A DNA stretch of 22,071 nt from Neisseriaceae bacterium (GCA_017989485.1 JAGNPU010000002.1:1-22071), one strand, 5' to 3'. Positions 7,080 to 15,528 are shown, counted from the stretch's first letter. Notes: a model not told the origin generated them from the letters alone. Numbers and translations: made by a program.

Positions 7080-7637
7080 TTATTTTTTCAGTGCCACGCT
7101 GCCAAACATGGTGACAATCTCATCATGATTCGCACTCATCAAGCTTCTGCGCACCCAAGCCTGGCTGGTCAAATAGTATTTGCCGTTAGACACAAGGTCG
7201 GACACAAAGGCCAGCTTAAGGCCGTCTATGGTGTCTTCAAAATAATAGCGTTTGCCGCTGAACCCGTTATACGACACAGGCTCGCTACGCTCGATCGCCA
7301 CGTCAAAAGTCTCTTCTGAAAGCGCCATAAACTCATCAAAGCCATCAAAATCTTCTGCGCTATAAATGGCCACGCCCCCATAAATGCTTTTGCGCTTGTG
7401 CTCAAAGGCAATATTGTCTGAGTCACTCAGCTCTTGGGGATCGGCAAACTGCGTCCAACCCGATGGCAGCACCATGGTAAAGGCCACATCGTCATCAGAC
7501 TGGAACGTCACCGCCCCGGCAACCGGCTTTTCTGCCCGCGCCACCTTACCTTGTGGCTCCGCGCTCGCCTCTTTGGTACAGGCCATTAACCCCAGCCCCA
7601 TCAACCCCATCAAACCACCCAAAATAATTTTACTCAC
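7080..7637 (-). CDS. Uncharacterised predicted lipoprotein
   Basis: This 185-residue protein starts with a signal sequence ending in a lipobox (GLGLMAC, C20), so it is probably membrane-anchored in the periplasm. The mature part (about 42-185) is a single globular domain, beginning VTFQSDDDVAFTMVLPSGW and containing KRYYFEDTIDGLKLAFVSDL and YYLTSQAW. This pattern loosely recalls PsbP/DUF1795-like stress proteins, but I cannot confirm that. The start codon is GTG, with GAGGG 7 nt upstream. The gene stands alone: the DedA terminator lies upstream, a strong terminator lies downstream, and its upstream region is very A/T-rich. Confidence 0.65.
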   Translation of the reverse strand: MSKIILGGLMGLMGLGLMACTKEASAEPQGKVARAEKPVAGAVTFQSDDDVAFTMVLPSGWTQFADPQELSDSDNIAFEHKRKSIYGGVAIYSAEDFDGFDEFMALSEETFDVAIERSEPVSYNGFSGKRYYFEDTIDGLKLAFVSDLVSNGKYYLTSQAWVRRSLMSANHDEIVTMFGSVALKK

Positions 7638-7750
7638 GATCCAACCCTCTTAATGTCATCGCCCACATTTTAATACATAGAACATTTATTGAACACTATT
7701 TAAATATAACCAAACCCAGCAAACCCTCAAGATCTGGCCATCCACCCAAC

Positions 7751-7775
7751 AAAAAAGAGGCTTAAGCCCCTTTTT
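7751..7775 (-). terminator. Intrinsic terminator downstream of the dedA-family gene
   Basis: A near-perfect dyad is centred on GGCTTAAGCC, with flanking AAAAAG and CTTTTT and one mismatch. On the minus strand it ends in a T-run, about 20 nt after the DedA stop. The symmetry allows termination in both directions. It closes the glmM-dedA transcription unit. Confidence 0.7.
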
Positions 7776-7794
7776 GGTGTCTTCCCCGCGCGCC

Positions 7795-8406
7795 CTAGGC
7801 TTTCTGAGGGCGTTTTTTAAACCACCAGTACGCCACGCCGGCCACCAGCAGCAGTCCCAAGAGCACAAACAGCCCGGTTTGGAACTGATGCACTTTGTGC
7901 ATCAGCCAATCAATATTGCTGGCCCCAAACTCACCTAAGTACACCCACAGCGGCACCGAAATCAGCGCCGCCATGCCGTCCATGATCAGAAATCGTGTAT
8001 AGGAAATCCGGCCGGAAATGCCCGCCATCAGATAAATAGGGGTTCTCAGTCCCGGCAAAAAACGGGCCATAAACAACACCCAGTTGCCGTACTTATCGAA
8101 TTTTTTTTGAATTTGATCGTAACGCTTAGGCGTCATGATCCGCGCCACCAACCGAAATTTTAATATACGGTGGCCGTAAATTTTGCCTAAGGTAAACACC
8201 GTACCGTCGCCAATCAAGACGCCCAATAGGCCAACCAGCACCATGGTGTGTACATTGGTGTAGCCGAGGCCAGAAATCACCCCGCCCGTCACCAAGGTCA
8301 CGTCTTCAGGAATCGGAATCCCGAAGCCGCAGGCAAACAGCACCAGGAACACCGCCAGATAACCGTATTGTATAAAAAAATCTTGCAATAACGCAAAAAA
8401 ATCCAT
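7795..8406 (-). CDS. DedA/SNARE-associated family inner-membrane protein
   Basis: This 203-residue polytopic membrane protein has the DedA-family hallmarks: GFGIPIPEDVTLVTGG early on, and F.ARFLPGLRTPIYLMAGISG in the middle. Several hydrophobic helices follow, and the C-terminus is basic (WWFKKRPQKA). DedA proteins are linked to lipid scrambling, proton-motive force and membrane homeostasis. The frame is open to 8475, overlapping glmM by 41 nt. I chose the ATG at 8406, which gives the usual N-terminus (MDFFALLQDFFIQYG), has GGAAG upstream and leaves 28 nt after glmM. It is probably co-transcribed with glmM. Confidence 0.85.
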   Translation of the reverse strand: MDFFALLQDFFIQYGYLAVFLVLFACGFGIPIPEDVTLVTGGVISGLGYTNVHTMVLVGLLGVLIGDGTVFTLGKIYGHRILKFRLVARIMTPKRYDQIQKKFDKYGNWVLFMARFLPGLRTPIYLMAGISGRISYTRFLIMDGMAALISVPLWVYLGEFGASNIDWLMHKVHQFQTGLFVLLGLLLVAGVAYWWFKKRPQKA

Positions 8407-8434
8407 AAAAAACCACTTCCGCAAGCTTAAATAG

Positions 8435-9772
8435 TTATAAGGTAGGGTCAATTGCCACGGCAATTTGCCTTGCATACCGATCAGCCAACGCCTGCGTTTG
8501 GGCCTCGACCATTACCCGCACCACCGGCTCGGTACCGGAAGCACGCAACACCACTCGTCCTATATTCTGTAAGGCCTGTTCCGCATCGGCCAAGGCCGCC
8601 ACGGACGCCGTTTGCCAATCCTGACCAGGCTGCAGGCGCACGTTAATCATGGTCTGCGGGAAAGGCGTCCACTCACTCAAGATCGTCGCCAAGTCTTGGC
8701 CCAGCTCGATCAAGCCCGCCAACACCTGTAGGGCAGAAATAATGCCGTCACCCGTATTGTGACGGTCTAGGCACAATATATGGCCAGACGCTTCGCCCCC
8801 AATCAACCAGTCGCGCTGGAACAGCTGCTGCAAGACATAGCGGTCACCCACCTGAGCGCGGGCGAAAGGAATGCCCTGCTGCTCGAGCGCCAATGCCATG
8901 CCCATATTCGTCATCACCGTGCCCACCACGCCGCCTTTAAGGGCGCCGGCATGGGCGCGGGCCTTGGCAATCACGTAAATCAACGCATCGCCGTCGTACA
9001 AACGACCACTGGCATCCACCATCATTAAGCGGTCGCCATCGCCGTCTAAGGCGATGCCGTAATCGGCCTGCTCGGCCACCACGGCGGCCTGAATGGTCTC
9101 GGTGTGGGTGGCCCCTACTTCGTGATTAATGTTAAACCCATTTGGTTCCCCACCGATTAACACGACTTCGGCACCCAGCTCATGAAACACCTTAGGCGCC
9201 ACGTGATAGGCGGCACCGTTGGCCGTGTCCACCACGATTTTTAAGCCTTTAAGGTTTAAGTAATTGGGGAAGCTGCTTTTACAAAATTCAATATAACGAT
9301 CCACGGCGCCGTCGATGCGACGGGCACGGCCGAGGTAATCGGAAGGCATGGTCGGCATCGGCTGATCCATCATGGCCTCAATTTCCGCCTCAATGTCATC
9401 GTCTAGTTTACGCCCACCTTCGGCAAAAAACTTAATGCCGTTGTCTGAATACACGTTATGAGAAGCAGAAATCACCACCCCAGCAGACAACCGTAAGGCC
9501 CGGGTCAAATAAGCCACGCCAGGCGTCGGCAGAGGGCCCGTCAACAGCACGTTCACACCGGCCGAGGTAAAGCCGGCCTGCAAAGCCGCTTCCAGCATAT
9601 AGCCGGACACTCGTGTGTCTTTGCCGATCAACACCGTGGGCTTATAGCCTGCGTCATGATTCACCAGCACTCGGCCCGCCGCGTACCCTAGTTTCAAGAC
9701 ACATTCAGGGGTGATGGGGTAGGTTCCCACTTCGCCTCGAACACCATCGGTACCAAAGTATTTACGCGCCAT
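8435..9772 (-). CDS. glmM: Phosphoglucosamine mutase
   Basis: This 445-residue cytoplasmic enzyme converts glucosamine-6-phosphate to glucosamine-1-phosphate for UDP-GlcNAc, peptidoglycan and LPS synthesis. All four signatures are present: the N-terminal [10 protein letters not shown]; the phosphoserine loop ISASHN with S104; the metal loop LDGDGDR (D243, D245, D247); and the C-terminal phosphate loop [12 protein letters not shown]. The sugar-binding GGEASGH segment is also intact. The residue after SHN is valine, where E. coli has proline. Length is normal. A good promoter lies 40 nt upstream of the ATG, so it can be transcribed apart from folP. The ftsH-folP-glmM order is the widely conserved one. 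Confidence 0.97.
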   Translation of the reverse strand: MARKYFGTDGVRGEVGTYPITPECVLKLGYAAGRVLVNHDAGYKPTVLIGKDTRVSGYMLEAALQAGFTSAGVNVLLTGPLPTPGVAYLTRALRLSAGVVISASHNVYSDNGIKFFAEGGRKLDDDIEAEIEAMMDQPMPTMPSDYLGRARRIDGAVDRYIEFCKSSFPNYLNLKGLKIVVDTANGAAYHVAPKVFHELGAEVVLIGGEPNGFNINHEVGATHTETIQAAVVAEQADYGIALDGDGDRLMMVDASGRLYDGDALIYVIAKARAHAGALKGGVVGTVMTNMGMALALEQQGIPFARAQVGDRYVLQQLFQRDWLIGGEASGHILCLDRHNTGDGIISALQVLAGLIELGQDLATILSEWTPFPQTMINVRLQPGQDWQTASVAALADAEQALQNIGRVVLRASGTEPVVRVMVEAQTQALADRYARQIAVAIDPTL

Positions 9773-9812
9773 AAGCCATTACTCACAATCGAAAAAGCAA
9801 TAAAATAGCATC

Positions 9813-9841
9813 ATTGTAAGACCTGCGGCCTAGGGTGTCAG
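9813..9841 (-). promoter_or_regulatory. Sigma-70 promoter for glmM
   Basis: On the minus strand, CTGACA (9836-9841) is followed after exactly 17 nt by TACAAT (9813-9818). Each hexamer has five of six consensus bases. The expected transcript start is about 35 nt before the glmM ATG. It lies in the 169-nt gap after folP, where nothing else is evident. Confidence 0.65.
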
Positions 9842-9941
9842 CCTTAAATTGCAAGTATTGTGACAAAAATTATAAACACCCACTGCTTTCAAGCCACTAC
9901 GCGGCGGCCCCTAGCGTATTGAGGCAAACATCATGACGGGG

Positions 9942-10790
9942 TTAACGCAGGAAAATGCCGAGGTTTTGCCATACCCTAATCGCCTGAACCGTGTCCTTCA
10001 CATCATGGACGCGCACAATGTGCGCCCCCCGACTCACGGCGGCCAAAGCCGCCGCCACGCTGGCGCCGCGGCGCTCGGCAGCCACCGGCTCGCCCACCAT
10101 CTGGCCCAACATGGTTTTGCGCGACACCCCGATCAAAACCGGCACGTCGATGCGCAGCAACCAATCTTGCAGACCCGTCATCAAATCCACATTGTGCGCC
10201 AGGGTTTTGCCAAACCCAAAGCCTGGGTCGACCAACAGTCGATCTAAGGCAATGCCGGCGTCCAGACAGGCCTGTACGCGGCTTTTCAGATAGGCCCCTA
10301 CCTCGGCCACCACGTCTTGATACGCCGGCGCCTGCTGCATGCTTTGCGGCTCGCCCTGCTTGTGCATCAGGCAAATCGCCACGTCTTCGTGCTGGCTTAA
10401 TAAGGCCACGGCGCCGTCGTCTTCCAGCGCCGAAATGTCATTGATTAAATCCACATAGCCCGCCGCCAGCGCAGCGTGCATCACCTCGGTACGGCGCGTG
10501 TCTAAGGATATCGGCACATTCAGGGCATGAACCGCGGCCAGCACCGGCATCACCCTGTCGATTTCTTCAGCCGCCGACACAAACGGCGCATTCGGTCGCG
10601 AAGACTCACCACCAATGTCCAACAGCGTTGCCCCATCGGCAATCATGCCCTCGGCTGCGGCCAAGACGGCGCCCACGTCGGCATAGCGGCCGCCGTCAGA
10701 AAAGGAATCCGGCGTGGTGTTTAAAATACCCATGACCTGAGGGCTGCTTAAATCAAGGTCGAAGCGGCCACATTTTAATAAAGTATGCAT
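9942..10790 (-). CDS. folP: Dihydropteroate synthase
   Basis: This 282-residue enzyme condenses p-aminobenzoate with dihydropterin pyrophosphate in folate synthesis and is the sulfonamide target. It has the family signatures: VMGILNTTPDSFSDGG near the N-terminus, LLDIGGESSRPNA, DPGFGFGKT, GVSRKTMLG and the final RVHDVKDT. Length is normal and the motifs are complete. The ATG at 10790 has AGGAC 8 nt upstream. An intrinsic terminator lies between ftsH and this gene, so folP depends on readthrough or on a promoter I could not place in the short gap. Confidence 0.97.
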   Translation of the reverse strand: MHTLLKCGRFDLDLSSPQVMGILNTTPDSFSDGGRYADVGAVLAAAEGMIADGATLLDIGGESSRPNAPFVSAAEEIDRVMPVLAAVHALNVPISLDTRRTEVMHAALAAGYVDLINDISALEDDGAVALLSQHEDVAICLMHKQGEPQSMQQAPAYQDVVAEVGAYLKSRVQACLDAGIALDRLLVDPGFGFGKTLAHNVDLMTGLQDWLLRIDVPVLIGVSRKTMLGQMVGEPVAAERRGASVAAALAAVSRGAHIVRVHDVKDTVQAIRVWQNLGIFLR

Positions 10791-10805
10791 GATACAAAGT
10801 CCTAG

Positions 10806-10837
10806 ATAAAAATAAAGGCAGCCCTAGGCTGCCTTTA
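10806..10837 (-). terminator. Intrinsic terminator between ftsH and folP
   Basis: The 10-bp perfect arms AAAGGCAGCC (10814-10823) and GGCTGCCTTT (10827-10836) have a 3-nt loop. On the minus strand they are followed by ATTTTTATC. It lies 17 nt after the ftsH stop and 16 nt before the folP ATG, so it would attenuate ftsH-to-folP readthrough. Confidence 0.82.
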
Positions 10838-10852
10838 GCGGTGTACAAATGC

Positions 10853-12973
10853 TTAGTTTTTGCCTAAATCGTCTTTATTGACCACCTCTTTGTCGGCATC
10901 CACGGCGCCCTCTTCAACCTGAGGCTCAACTGCGGGTGCCTGAGGCGCTTCTGGCGACTCTGGCAATTCTGGCGCCGTTTCTGCCGGCGTCTCGGTGGCC
11001 ACCTCGGCATCGGTGGCGGCGTCAGCAGGCGCAGCGGATGCCGCATCATCTGTCGCGTCCACAACGGGCGCAAGGGCGGCAGCGGCTGCTGCGGCGGCAT
11101 CGGCCTCGATTTCAGCGTCGCTTTTCACGTTGTGGCTGTAATCTTTAGGCAAGCTGGGCTGCAGGCCGGCCATGATTTCTTTCACCTGATCCGCATCAAT
11201 GGTTTCCCAATCCATTAAGGATTTGGTCATCACTTCTACTTTATCGCGGTTTTCGTCCAGCAGCTTGTAAGCCACGGCGTACTGTTCGTCGATGATGCGG
11301 CGCACTTCGGCATCCACCTGTTGCATGGTCGCTTCAGACAGGTTTTTGGCACTGGTCATCGAGCGGCCCAAGAAGACTTCGCCCTCGTTCTCAGCGTAGA
11401 CCATAGGCCCCATTTTTTTCGACATGCCGTAACGCGTCACCATGTCACGTGCCAGGCTGGTGGCGCGCTCGAAGTCATTCGAGGCACCCGTAGACACGCG
11501 GCCAATAAAAATGTCTTCAGCAATACGGCCACCAAACAAAATCGACAGCTGATGCAACATTTGGTCTTCATACATGCTGATGCGGTCACGCTCAGGCAGC
11601 TGCCAGGTCAAGCCAAGGGCACGGCCACGCGGCATGATGGTGACTTTATGCACGGGGTCGGTGCCGGGCAATAGGCTGGCCACAATCGCATGACCAGATT
11701 CATGATAGGCCGTCGCCAAGCGTTCGTCTTCGTGCATGACCATAGAGCGACGCTCTGGGCCCATGAAGATTTTGTCTTTGGCTTCTTCGAAGTCGCTTTG
11801 GTCGACCAGACGCTTGTTGCGGCGTGCGGCAAACAGGGCGGCTTCGTTGACCAAGTTGGCCAAGTCGGCACCACTAAAGCCTGGGGTACCACGGGCCAAG
11901 GTTTGGGCATCAACCGATTTATCCAAAGGCACTTTACGCATGTGCACGTTCAGAATTTGTTCGCGGCCACGAATGTCTGGCAACGGCACCACGACCTGGC
12001 GGTCAAAACGGCCTGGACGTTGCAATGCCGGGTCCAATACGTCGGGACGGTTGGTGGCGGCAATCACGATGACCGTGGTATTACTCTCAAAGCCATCCAT
12101 CTCAACCAATAATTGGTTTAAGGTTTGTTCGCGTTCGTCATTGCCCCCGCCGACGCCGGCGCCACGTTGGCGACCGACCGCGTCGATTTCATCAATAAAG
12201 ATGATGCACGGAGCGTTTTTCTTGGCTTGTTCAAACATGTCGCGCACGCGTGACGCACCGACACCCACAAACATTTCCACGAAGTCTGAGCCGGAAATAC
12301 TGAAGAACGGTACCTTGGCTTCGCCCGCAATGGCCTTGGCCAATAGGGTTTTACCCGTACCCGGACTACCCGCCAACAGCACGCCGCGGGGCACACGGCC
12401 ACCCAGGCTTTGATAGCGTGAAGGTTCTTTTAGGTATTCCACAATTTCAGAGACTTCTTCTTTGGCTTCGTCACAACCGGCCACGTCCGCAAACGTGATC
12501 TGATTCGCGTCTTTGTCCAAAAGCTTGGCTTTGCTTTTCCCGAAAGAGAATGCGCCGCCTTTACCGCCACCGCCACCGCCTTGCATTTGACGCATGAAGT
12601 AAATCCACACACCAATCAACAGCAGTACCGGCAACATGCTGATCAAAATGCTGCTCAACATGCTGGGCTTTTCTTCAGGCGTGACTTTTAAACGCACGTT
12701 TTTTTCCAACAGCAGGGGAATCAACTGGTCGTCTAAGGGCGCATTGGTAAAGAATTCAGTGTCGTCTGTGCGCTTGCCTTTAATGACATAGCCACTCACA
12801 ACTGAGCCTTCCACATTCACACTGGTGACTTCACCCGCGTTGATGCTGGTGATGAATTGTGAATACTCAATTTGCTTACTTTCATCTTTACTTTTATATA
12901 AGCTATTGAATGCCGTCATTAAGATGACCGCAAACACCAGCCATACTAAGATATTTTTAAAGGTATTACCCAC
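10853..12973 (-). CDS. ftsH: ATP-dependent zinc metalloprotease FtsH with long acidic C-terminal tail
   Basis: This 706-residue inner-membrane AAA+ protease degrades unstable membrane and regulatory proteins. It has two transmembrane segments (about 7-23 and 106-126) around a periplasmic domain. The AAA module has Walker A GSPGTGKT (202-209) and Walker B IIFIDEID (257-264), plus the arginine-finger region RPGRFDR. The zinc protease site is HESGH (424-428). The start codon is GTG, with GGGAG 9 nt upstream. After KDYSHNVKS the last 88 residues (619-706) are almost entirely Ala, Pro, Glu, Asp, Thr and Val: a low-complexity acidic tail much longer than the E. coli C-terminus. It lies 62 nt after rlmE and is probably co-transcribed with it. 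Confidence 0.97.
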   Translation of the reverse strand: MGNTFKNILVWLVFAVILMTAFNSLYKSKDESKQIEYSQFITSINAGEVTSVNVEGSVVSGYVIKGKRTDDTEFFTNAPLDDQLIPLLLEKNVRLKVTPEEKPSMLSSILISMLPVLLLIGVWIYFMRQMQGGGGGGKGGAFSFGKSKAKLLDKDANQITFADVAGCDEAKEEVSEIVEYLKEPSRYQSLGGRVPRGVLLAGSPGTGKTLLAKAIAGEAKVPFFSISGSDFVEMFVGVGASRVRDMFEQAKKNAPCIIFIDEIDAVGRQRGAGVGGGNDEREQTLNQLLVEMDGFESNTTVIVIAATNRPDVLDPALQRPGRFDRQVVVPLPDIRGREQILNVHMRKVPLDKSVDAQTLARGTPGFSGADLANLVNEAALFAARRNKRLVDQSDFEEAKDKIFMGPERRSMVMHEDERLATAYHESGHAIVASLLPGTDPVHKVTIMPRGRALGLTWQLPERDRISMYEDQMLHQLSILFGGRIAEDIFIGRVSTGASNDFERATSLARDMVTRYGMSKKMGPMVYAENEGEVFLGRSMTSAKNLSEATMQQVDAEVRRIIDEQYAVAYKLLDENRDKVEVMTKSLMDWETIDADQVKEIMAGLQPSLPKDYSHNVKSDAEIEADAAAAAAAALAPVVDATDDAASAAPADAATDAEVATETPAETAPELPESPEAPQAPAVEPQVEEGAVDADKEVVNKDDLGKN

Positions 12974-13035
12974 AGCGCGAGGCTCCCAATATTTTTTTAC
13001 TAATTAATAGATTGTAAACGCAAGCCGTACGCTTG

Positions 13036-13656
13036 TCAGCGCAATTTTTTACCCAATAAATAAATTTCATTGGATCGATCGCGTGACGCTTTCGGTTTGC
13101 GCACCAAAACTTGTTCAAATGCCGACCTCATAACCGCCAAATACTCTTGGTAGCCTGCGCCTTGAAACACTTTAATCAAAAAGTGACCGCCCTCTTTCAA
13201 ATTCTGCCGGGCAAACTCCAAGGCCAACTCCGCCAAATAAAAACTGCGGGCCTGATCCGTTACAGCGTTACCAGTCATATTTGGGGCAATATCCGAAATT
13301 ACAAGGTCTAGGGGCCTATTTTCTAGTAAAGACTCGAATTCATTCAACACCGATTCTTCACGAAAGTCCCCTTGAATAAAGGTCACATTCTCAACAGGGT
13401 CCATCGGCAAGAGGTCAATCGCAAACACTTTGCCCTTAGGCCCCACGATTTTTGCCACCACCTGACACCAGCTGCCTGGGGCACTGCCCAAGTCGGCCAG
13501 CACCACGCCAGGATACACCAGCTTGTCCTTCTCATTGATTTCCAACAGCTTATAGGCCGCACGGGCCCGGTAACCGTCTTTCTTCGCCATGTGAACGTAA
13601 TGATCGTTCACATGTTCGCTAATCCACATTTTCGACGATTTTGATTTAATGGCCAT
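13036..13656 (-). CDS. rlmE: 23S rRNA 2'-O-ribose U2552 methyltransferase RlmE
   Basis: This 206-residue RrmJ/FtsJ enzyme methylates U2552 of 23S rRNA in the 50S subunit. The SAM-binding motif is VVLADLGSAPGSW (51-63). The catalytic K-D-K-E tetrad is visible as K36 (AYKLLEI), D122 (ISDIAPN), K162 (LIKVFQG) and E197 (SNEIYLLG). Length matches the family. The gene is divergent from yhbY, another ribosome-assembly gene, and precedes ftsH by 62 nt as in many proteobacteria. The ribosome site is weak (GAGTAAG). Confidence 0.97.
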   Translation of the reverse strand: MAIKSKSSKMWISEHVNDHYVHMAKKDGYRARAAYKLLEINEKDKLVYPGVVLADLGSAPGSWCQVVAKIVGPKGKVFAIDLLPMDPVENVTFIQGDFREESVLNEFESLLENRPLDLVISDIAPNMTGNAVTDQARSFYLAELALEFARQNLKEGGHFLIKVFQGAGYQEYLAVMRSAFEQVLVRKPKASRDRSNEIYLLGKKLR

Positions 13657-13682
13657 GACTTACTCACAAACTTAATAATGAT

Positions 13683-13739
13683 GTGTGACCGATTGGCAGC
13701 CCGATCACACTTTATGAGACTGAATTTCACGATTCAGTC
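13683..13739. repeat. Two inverted repeats in the rlmE-yhbY divergent intergenic region
   Basis: GTGTGA (13683-13688) pairs with TCACAC (13705-13710) across 16 nt. GACTGAAT (13718-13725) pairs with ATTCAGTC (13732-13739) across 6 nt. No T-run follows, so these are not obvious terminators. Their position between divergent genes suits operators or leader hairpins. A -10-like TACAAT (13762-13767) reads toward yhbY, but I see no convincing -35. Confidence 0.45.
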
Positions 13740-13805
13740 CCCCAACACAACAAATTTAAAGTACAATTTATCTTTTAGTAATCCTGAACATAGACACCCA
13801 CCATA

Positions 13806-14090
13806 ATGAAGATTGATTTAACCCCCAAAGAGCGTCAAGCGCTGAAACAACAAGCCCACCACATCCAACCTGTTGTGATGATTGGTCAGCACGGCCTTAC
13901 TGAAGCCGTCCTTAAAGAAGTTGATGCCACCCTAAGCGTCCATGAATTAATTAAAATTCGCGTCCTGGGTGATGAGCGCGAGCCACGCGCCCAAATCTAT
14001 GATGCCTTATGTGACCAACTGAATGCCGCACCGGTTCAACACATCGGCAAACTATTGGTGATTTGGCGCCCAAAACCAACTGAAGCGTAA
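13806..14090 (+). CDS. yhbY: CRM-domain RNA-binding protein YhbY (ribosome assembly)
   Basis: This 94-residue protein is a single CRM domain, the fold of YhbY proteins that associate with pre-50S ribosomal particles. The N-terminus LTPKERQALKQQAH and the GxxG loop within MIGQHGLTEAVLKEVD are characteristic. They are followed by HELIKIRVLGDE and a C-terminal IGKLLVIWRPK. Length is normal. It is the only plus-strand gene in this half of the window, divergent from rlmE, and has its own strong terminator. Confidence 0.95.
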   Translation: MKIDLTPKERQALKQQAHHIQPVVMIGQHGLTEAVLKEVDATLSVHELIKIRVLGDEREPRAQIYDALCDQLNAAPVQHIGKLLVIWRPKPTEA

Positions 14091-14106
14091 GCCTCAGACA
14101 AACACT

Positions 14107-14141
14107 CAGGCAACTTGATGACTCAAGTTGCCTGTTTTTTT
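14107..14141 (+). terminator. Intrinsic terminator of yhbY
   Basis: The 12-bp perfect arms CAGGCAACTTGA (14107-14118) and TCAAGTTGCCTG (14123-14134) have a 4-nt loop and are followed by seven T. This is a strong plus-strand terminator. It lies between yhbY and the convergent DUF4149 gene, but the minus-strand side lacks a T-run. Confidence 0.93.
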
Positions 14142-14162
14142 ACGCCCAGATAACGACTAAGG

Positions 14163-14612
14163 CTATTTTTGACAGGGCGTCTGGGTACAATGCCACACCA
14201 AAAACACCCCCAACAGGCTGGTGATTAAATAAATCACGCTGGACACGCCGTGCCACACGCCAAAGCTGCCGCCGACGGTTTGCAAGATCAGATGCGGGCG
14301 ATGAGCCTTCAAGGCTTCAATCACCGGCGTGACCACAAAATGATTCAGGCTCACACACAATAACATAGCCGTGACCAATTTAAAGTATGCAGTTTTAAAT
14401 AAACGGCCACCCGCCTCAAATAAACCAAATAACAACAAAATACCGGCGCACACCATGCCCATGTAGGCAATGATCTCAAACAGCTTGCCGGCCACACTGC
14501 CCGCCGTCATTTTGGGCAGGTAGCGAAACAGCACCGGCGCCGCCACATACCCCGCAAACCACAAGGCCCCAACCCAGGCCACCACGGCCAAACTTCTGAT
14601 TTTTGCCAACAT
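14163..14612 (-). CDS. DUF4149-domain inner-membrane protein
   Basis: This 149-residue protein has four predicted transmembrane segments (about 8-28, 47-68, 77-97 and 118-142). The pattern suits DUF4149: VAWVGALWFAGYVAAPVLFRYLP at the start, F.....LLLFGLFEAGGRL, and a final SSVIYLITSLLGVFLV. The function is unknown. I recall genes of this family beside yhbY and greA in other betaproteobacteria, consistent with this position. It follows greA by 82 nt, separated by a hairpin that lacks a T-run, so co-transcription with greA is plausible. Confidence 0.78.
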   Translation of the reverse strand: MLAKIRSLAVVAWVGALWFAGYVAAPVLFRYLPKMTAGSVAGKLFEIIAYMGMVCAGILLLFGLFEAGGRLFKTAYFKLVTAMLLCVSLNHFVVTPVIEALKAHRPHLILQTVGGSFGVWHGVSSVIYLITSLLGVFLVWHCTQTPCQK

Positions 14613-14662
14613 ATACTGTTCCTATTGGGTTTTGCCTTGCCAAGCGAAGGCCACAAAGCAAT

Positions 14663-14686
14663 CAGGCAATCGTAAACGATTGCCTG
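14663..14686. repeat. 10-bp hairpin between greA and the DUF4149 gene
   Basis: CAGGCAATCG (14663-14672) and CGATTGCCTG (14677-14686) flank a 4-nt loop, 8 nt after the greA stop. On the minus strand the following sequence is ATTGCTTTG, so the T-run is poor. It may be a weak terminator or an mRNA-stabilising hairpin that tunes the downstream gene. Confidence 0.6.
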
Positions 14687-14694
14687 AGGATGTT

Positions 14695-15171
14695 TTAGAT
14701 ATACTTAACGCTGAGCACTTCATACTCACGGATGCCGCCGGGCGCTTGCACTTCGGCCACGTCGCCCTCTTCTTTGCCAATTAAGGCGCGGGCAATGGGT
14801 GAGCCTACGGAGACCTTACCCTGCTTGATGTCGGCCTCGTCATGGCCCACGATTTGGTACACCACGGTGGCTTCCGTATCACAATCCATCAGCTCAACGG
14901 TGGCGCCAAACACGATGCGGCCATCCACATCCAGCTCGGCGGGATTGATGATTTGGGCGTTCGACAATTTGCCTTCAATGTCGGCAATACGGCCTTCCAC
15001 AAAACCTTGACGCTCTTTGGCTGCTTCATATTCAGCATTTTCAGACAGGTCGCCATGAGAACGGGCTTCAGCAATGGCCTCGATCACCGATGGGCGCTCC
15101 ACGCTCTTCAATTGCTGTAGCTCTGCTTTTAATAGCTCTGCGCCATAAACGGTTAAAGGGTATTTTTGCAT
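14695..15171 (-). CDS. greA: Transcription elongation factor GreA
   Basis: This 158-residue protein stimulates RNA cleavage by backtracked RNA polymerase. It has the N-terminal coiled coil (about 1-75, with [26 protein letters not shown], the acidic tip region) and the C-terminal globular domain. That domain contains GATVELMD..., [31 protein letters not shown] and EYEVLSVKY. The D and E of the DLSENAEYE segment correspond to the residues that reach the polymerase active site. GGAG lies 8 nt before the ATG at 15171. The leader holds a hairpin next to that site and a terminator farther upstream. Confidence 0.97.
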   Translation of the reverse strand: MQKYPLTVYGAELLKAELQQLKSVERPSVIEAIAEARSHGDLSENAEYEAAKERQGFVEGRIADIEGKLSNAQIINPAELDVDGRIVFGATVELMDCDTEATVVYQIVGHDEADIKQGKVSVGSPIARALIGKEEGDVAEVQAPGGIREYEVLSVKYI

Positions 15172-15184
15172 GATGCTTTCTCCA

Positions 15185-15248
15185 ACCCACGTCGTTGCGT
15201 GGGTAAATAATAAAAACGCAAGCCGCCAAAGTCAGGATGGCGGCTTGC
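15185..15248 (-). promoter_or_regulatory. greA leader with intrinsic terminator and ribosome-site hairpin (attenuator-like)
   Basis: On the minus strand, 11-bp perfect arms (TGGCGGCTTGC at 15238-15248 with GCAAGCCGCCA at 15218-15228, 9-nt loop) are followed by CGTTTTTATTATTT, a convincing intrinsic terminator. It is 47 nt before the greA ATG and downstream of the probable greA promoter, so it is not just the end of ssb. A second 7-bp hairpin, ACCCACG/CGTGGGT (15185-15204), abuts the greA GGAG. E. coli greA has a comparable leader terminator that yields GraL RNAs; the parallel here is inference. Confidence 0.7.
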
Positions 15249-15263
15249 AAATGTTATGCGCTT

Positions 15264-15291
15264 ATTTTACCAAATCGGAGGGTAAAATCAA
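15264..15291 (-). promoter_or_regulatory. Probable greA promoter
   Basis: On the minus strand, TTGATT (15286-15291) and TAAAAT (15264-15269) are separated by 16 nt. The hexamers also form part of a dyad, ATTTTACC/GGTAAAAT. Transcription would start about 10 nt before the leader terminator hairpin, giving a terminated RNA of roughly 50 nt. Confidence 0.5.
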
Positions 15292-15472
15292 TCTTTATTA
15301 TTGCGCTTCATCACAATAAGCTCATTTCTCAGTCGCGATGGTCACCCGAACAAAGTCACTCATGCCCGCAGAACGAACAAACCGCCCGCCCTTGCGCCAT
15401 CCTGAGGCCATCGTGCGGCACCAAGGCCGCCAAACAACCGCCATAACGCTTTTGGCCACCCCGTCAAGCTAC

Positions 15473-15513
15473 TTAAAAAAAACCCGAACGACCATGTGAT
15501 CACGCGGGTTTTT
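15473..15513 (-). terminator. Intrinsic terminator downstream of ssb
   Basis: On the minus strand, AAACCCG and CGGGTTT arms enclose about 18 nt, which include a small GTGATCAC palindrome, and a run of eight T follows. It lies 16 nt past the ssb stop. The 15292-15472 stretch between it and the greA promoter holds nothing I recognise. Confidence 0.75.
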
Positions 15514-15528
15514 CGGGCCTACTCGGGC

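Noticed and set aside
8407..8475. DedA-family open frame extending 41 nt into glmM
   Set aside because: The family N-terminus fits the ATG at 8406, which has a purine-rich site upstream and avoids the overlap.
9435..9480. Valine replacing proline after SHN in the GlmM active-site loop
   Set aside because: The phosphoserine and all metal ligands are intact, and variation at this site seems normal in related GlmM proteins, so it is not evidence of altered function.
10814..10836. Terminator arms (AGGCAGCC/GGCTGCCT) resembling DNA uptake sequences of Neisseriaceae
   Set aside because: The CTGAA part shared by known uptake-sequence dialects is absent. I saw no recurring 10-12-mer among the terminators in this window.
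11321..12615. Long open frames on both strands within ftsH (for example 11736-12413 plus strand)
   Set aside because: They are shadows of a highly conserved GC-rich gene. The translations are low-complexity, with no recognisable domain.
15237..15446. Possible small gene in the greA-ssb gap
   Set aside because: No ribosome site or family match. The frame overlaps the greA promoter and leader terminator.
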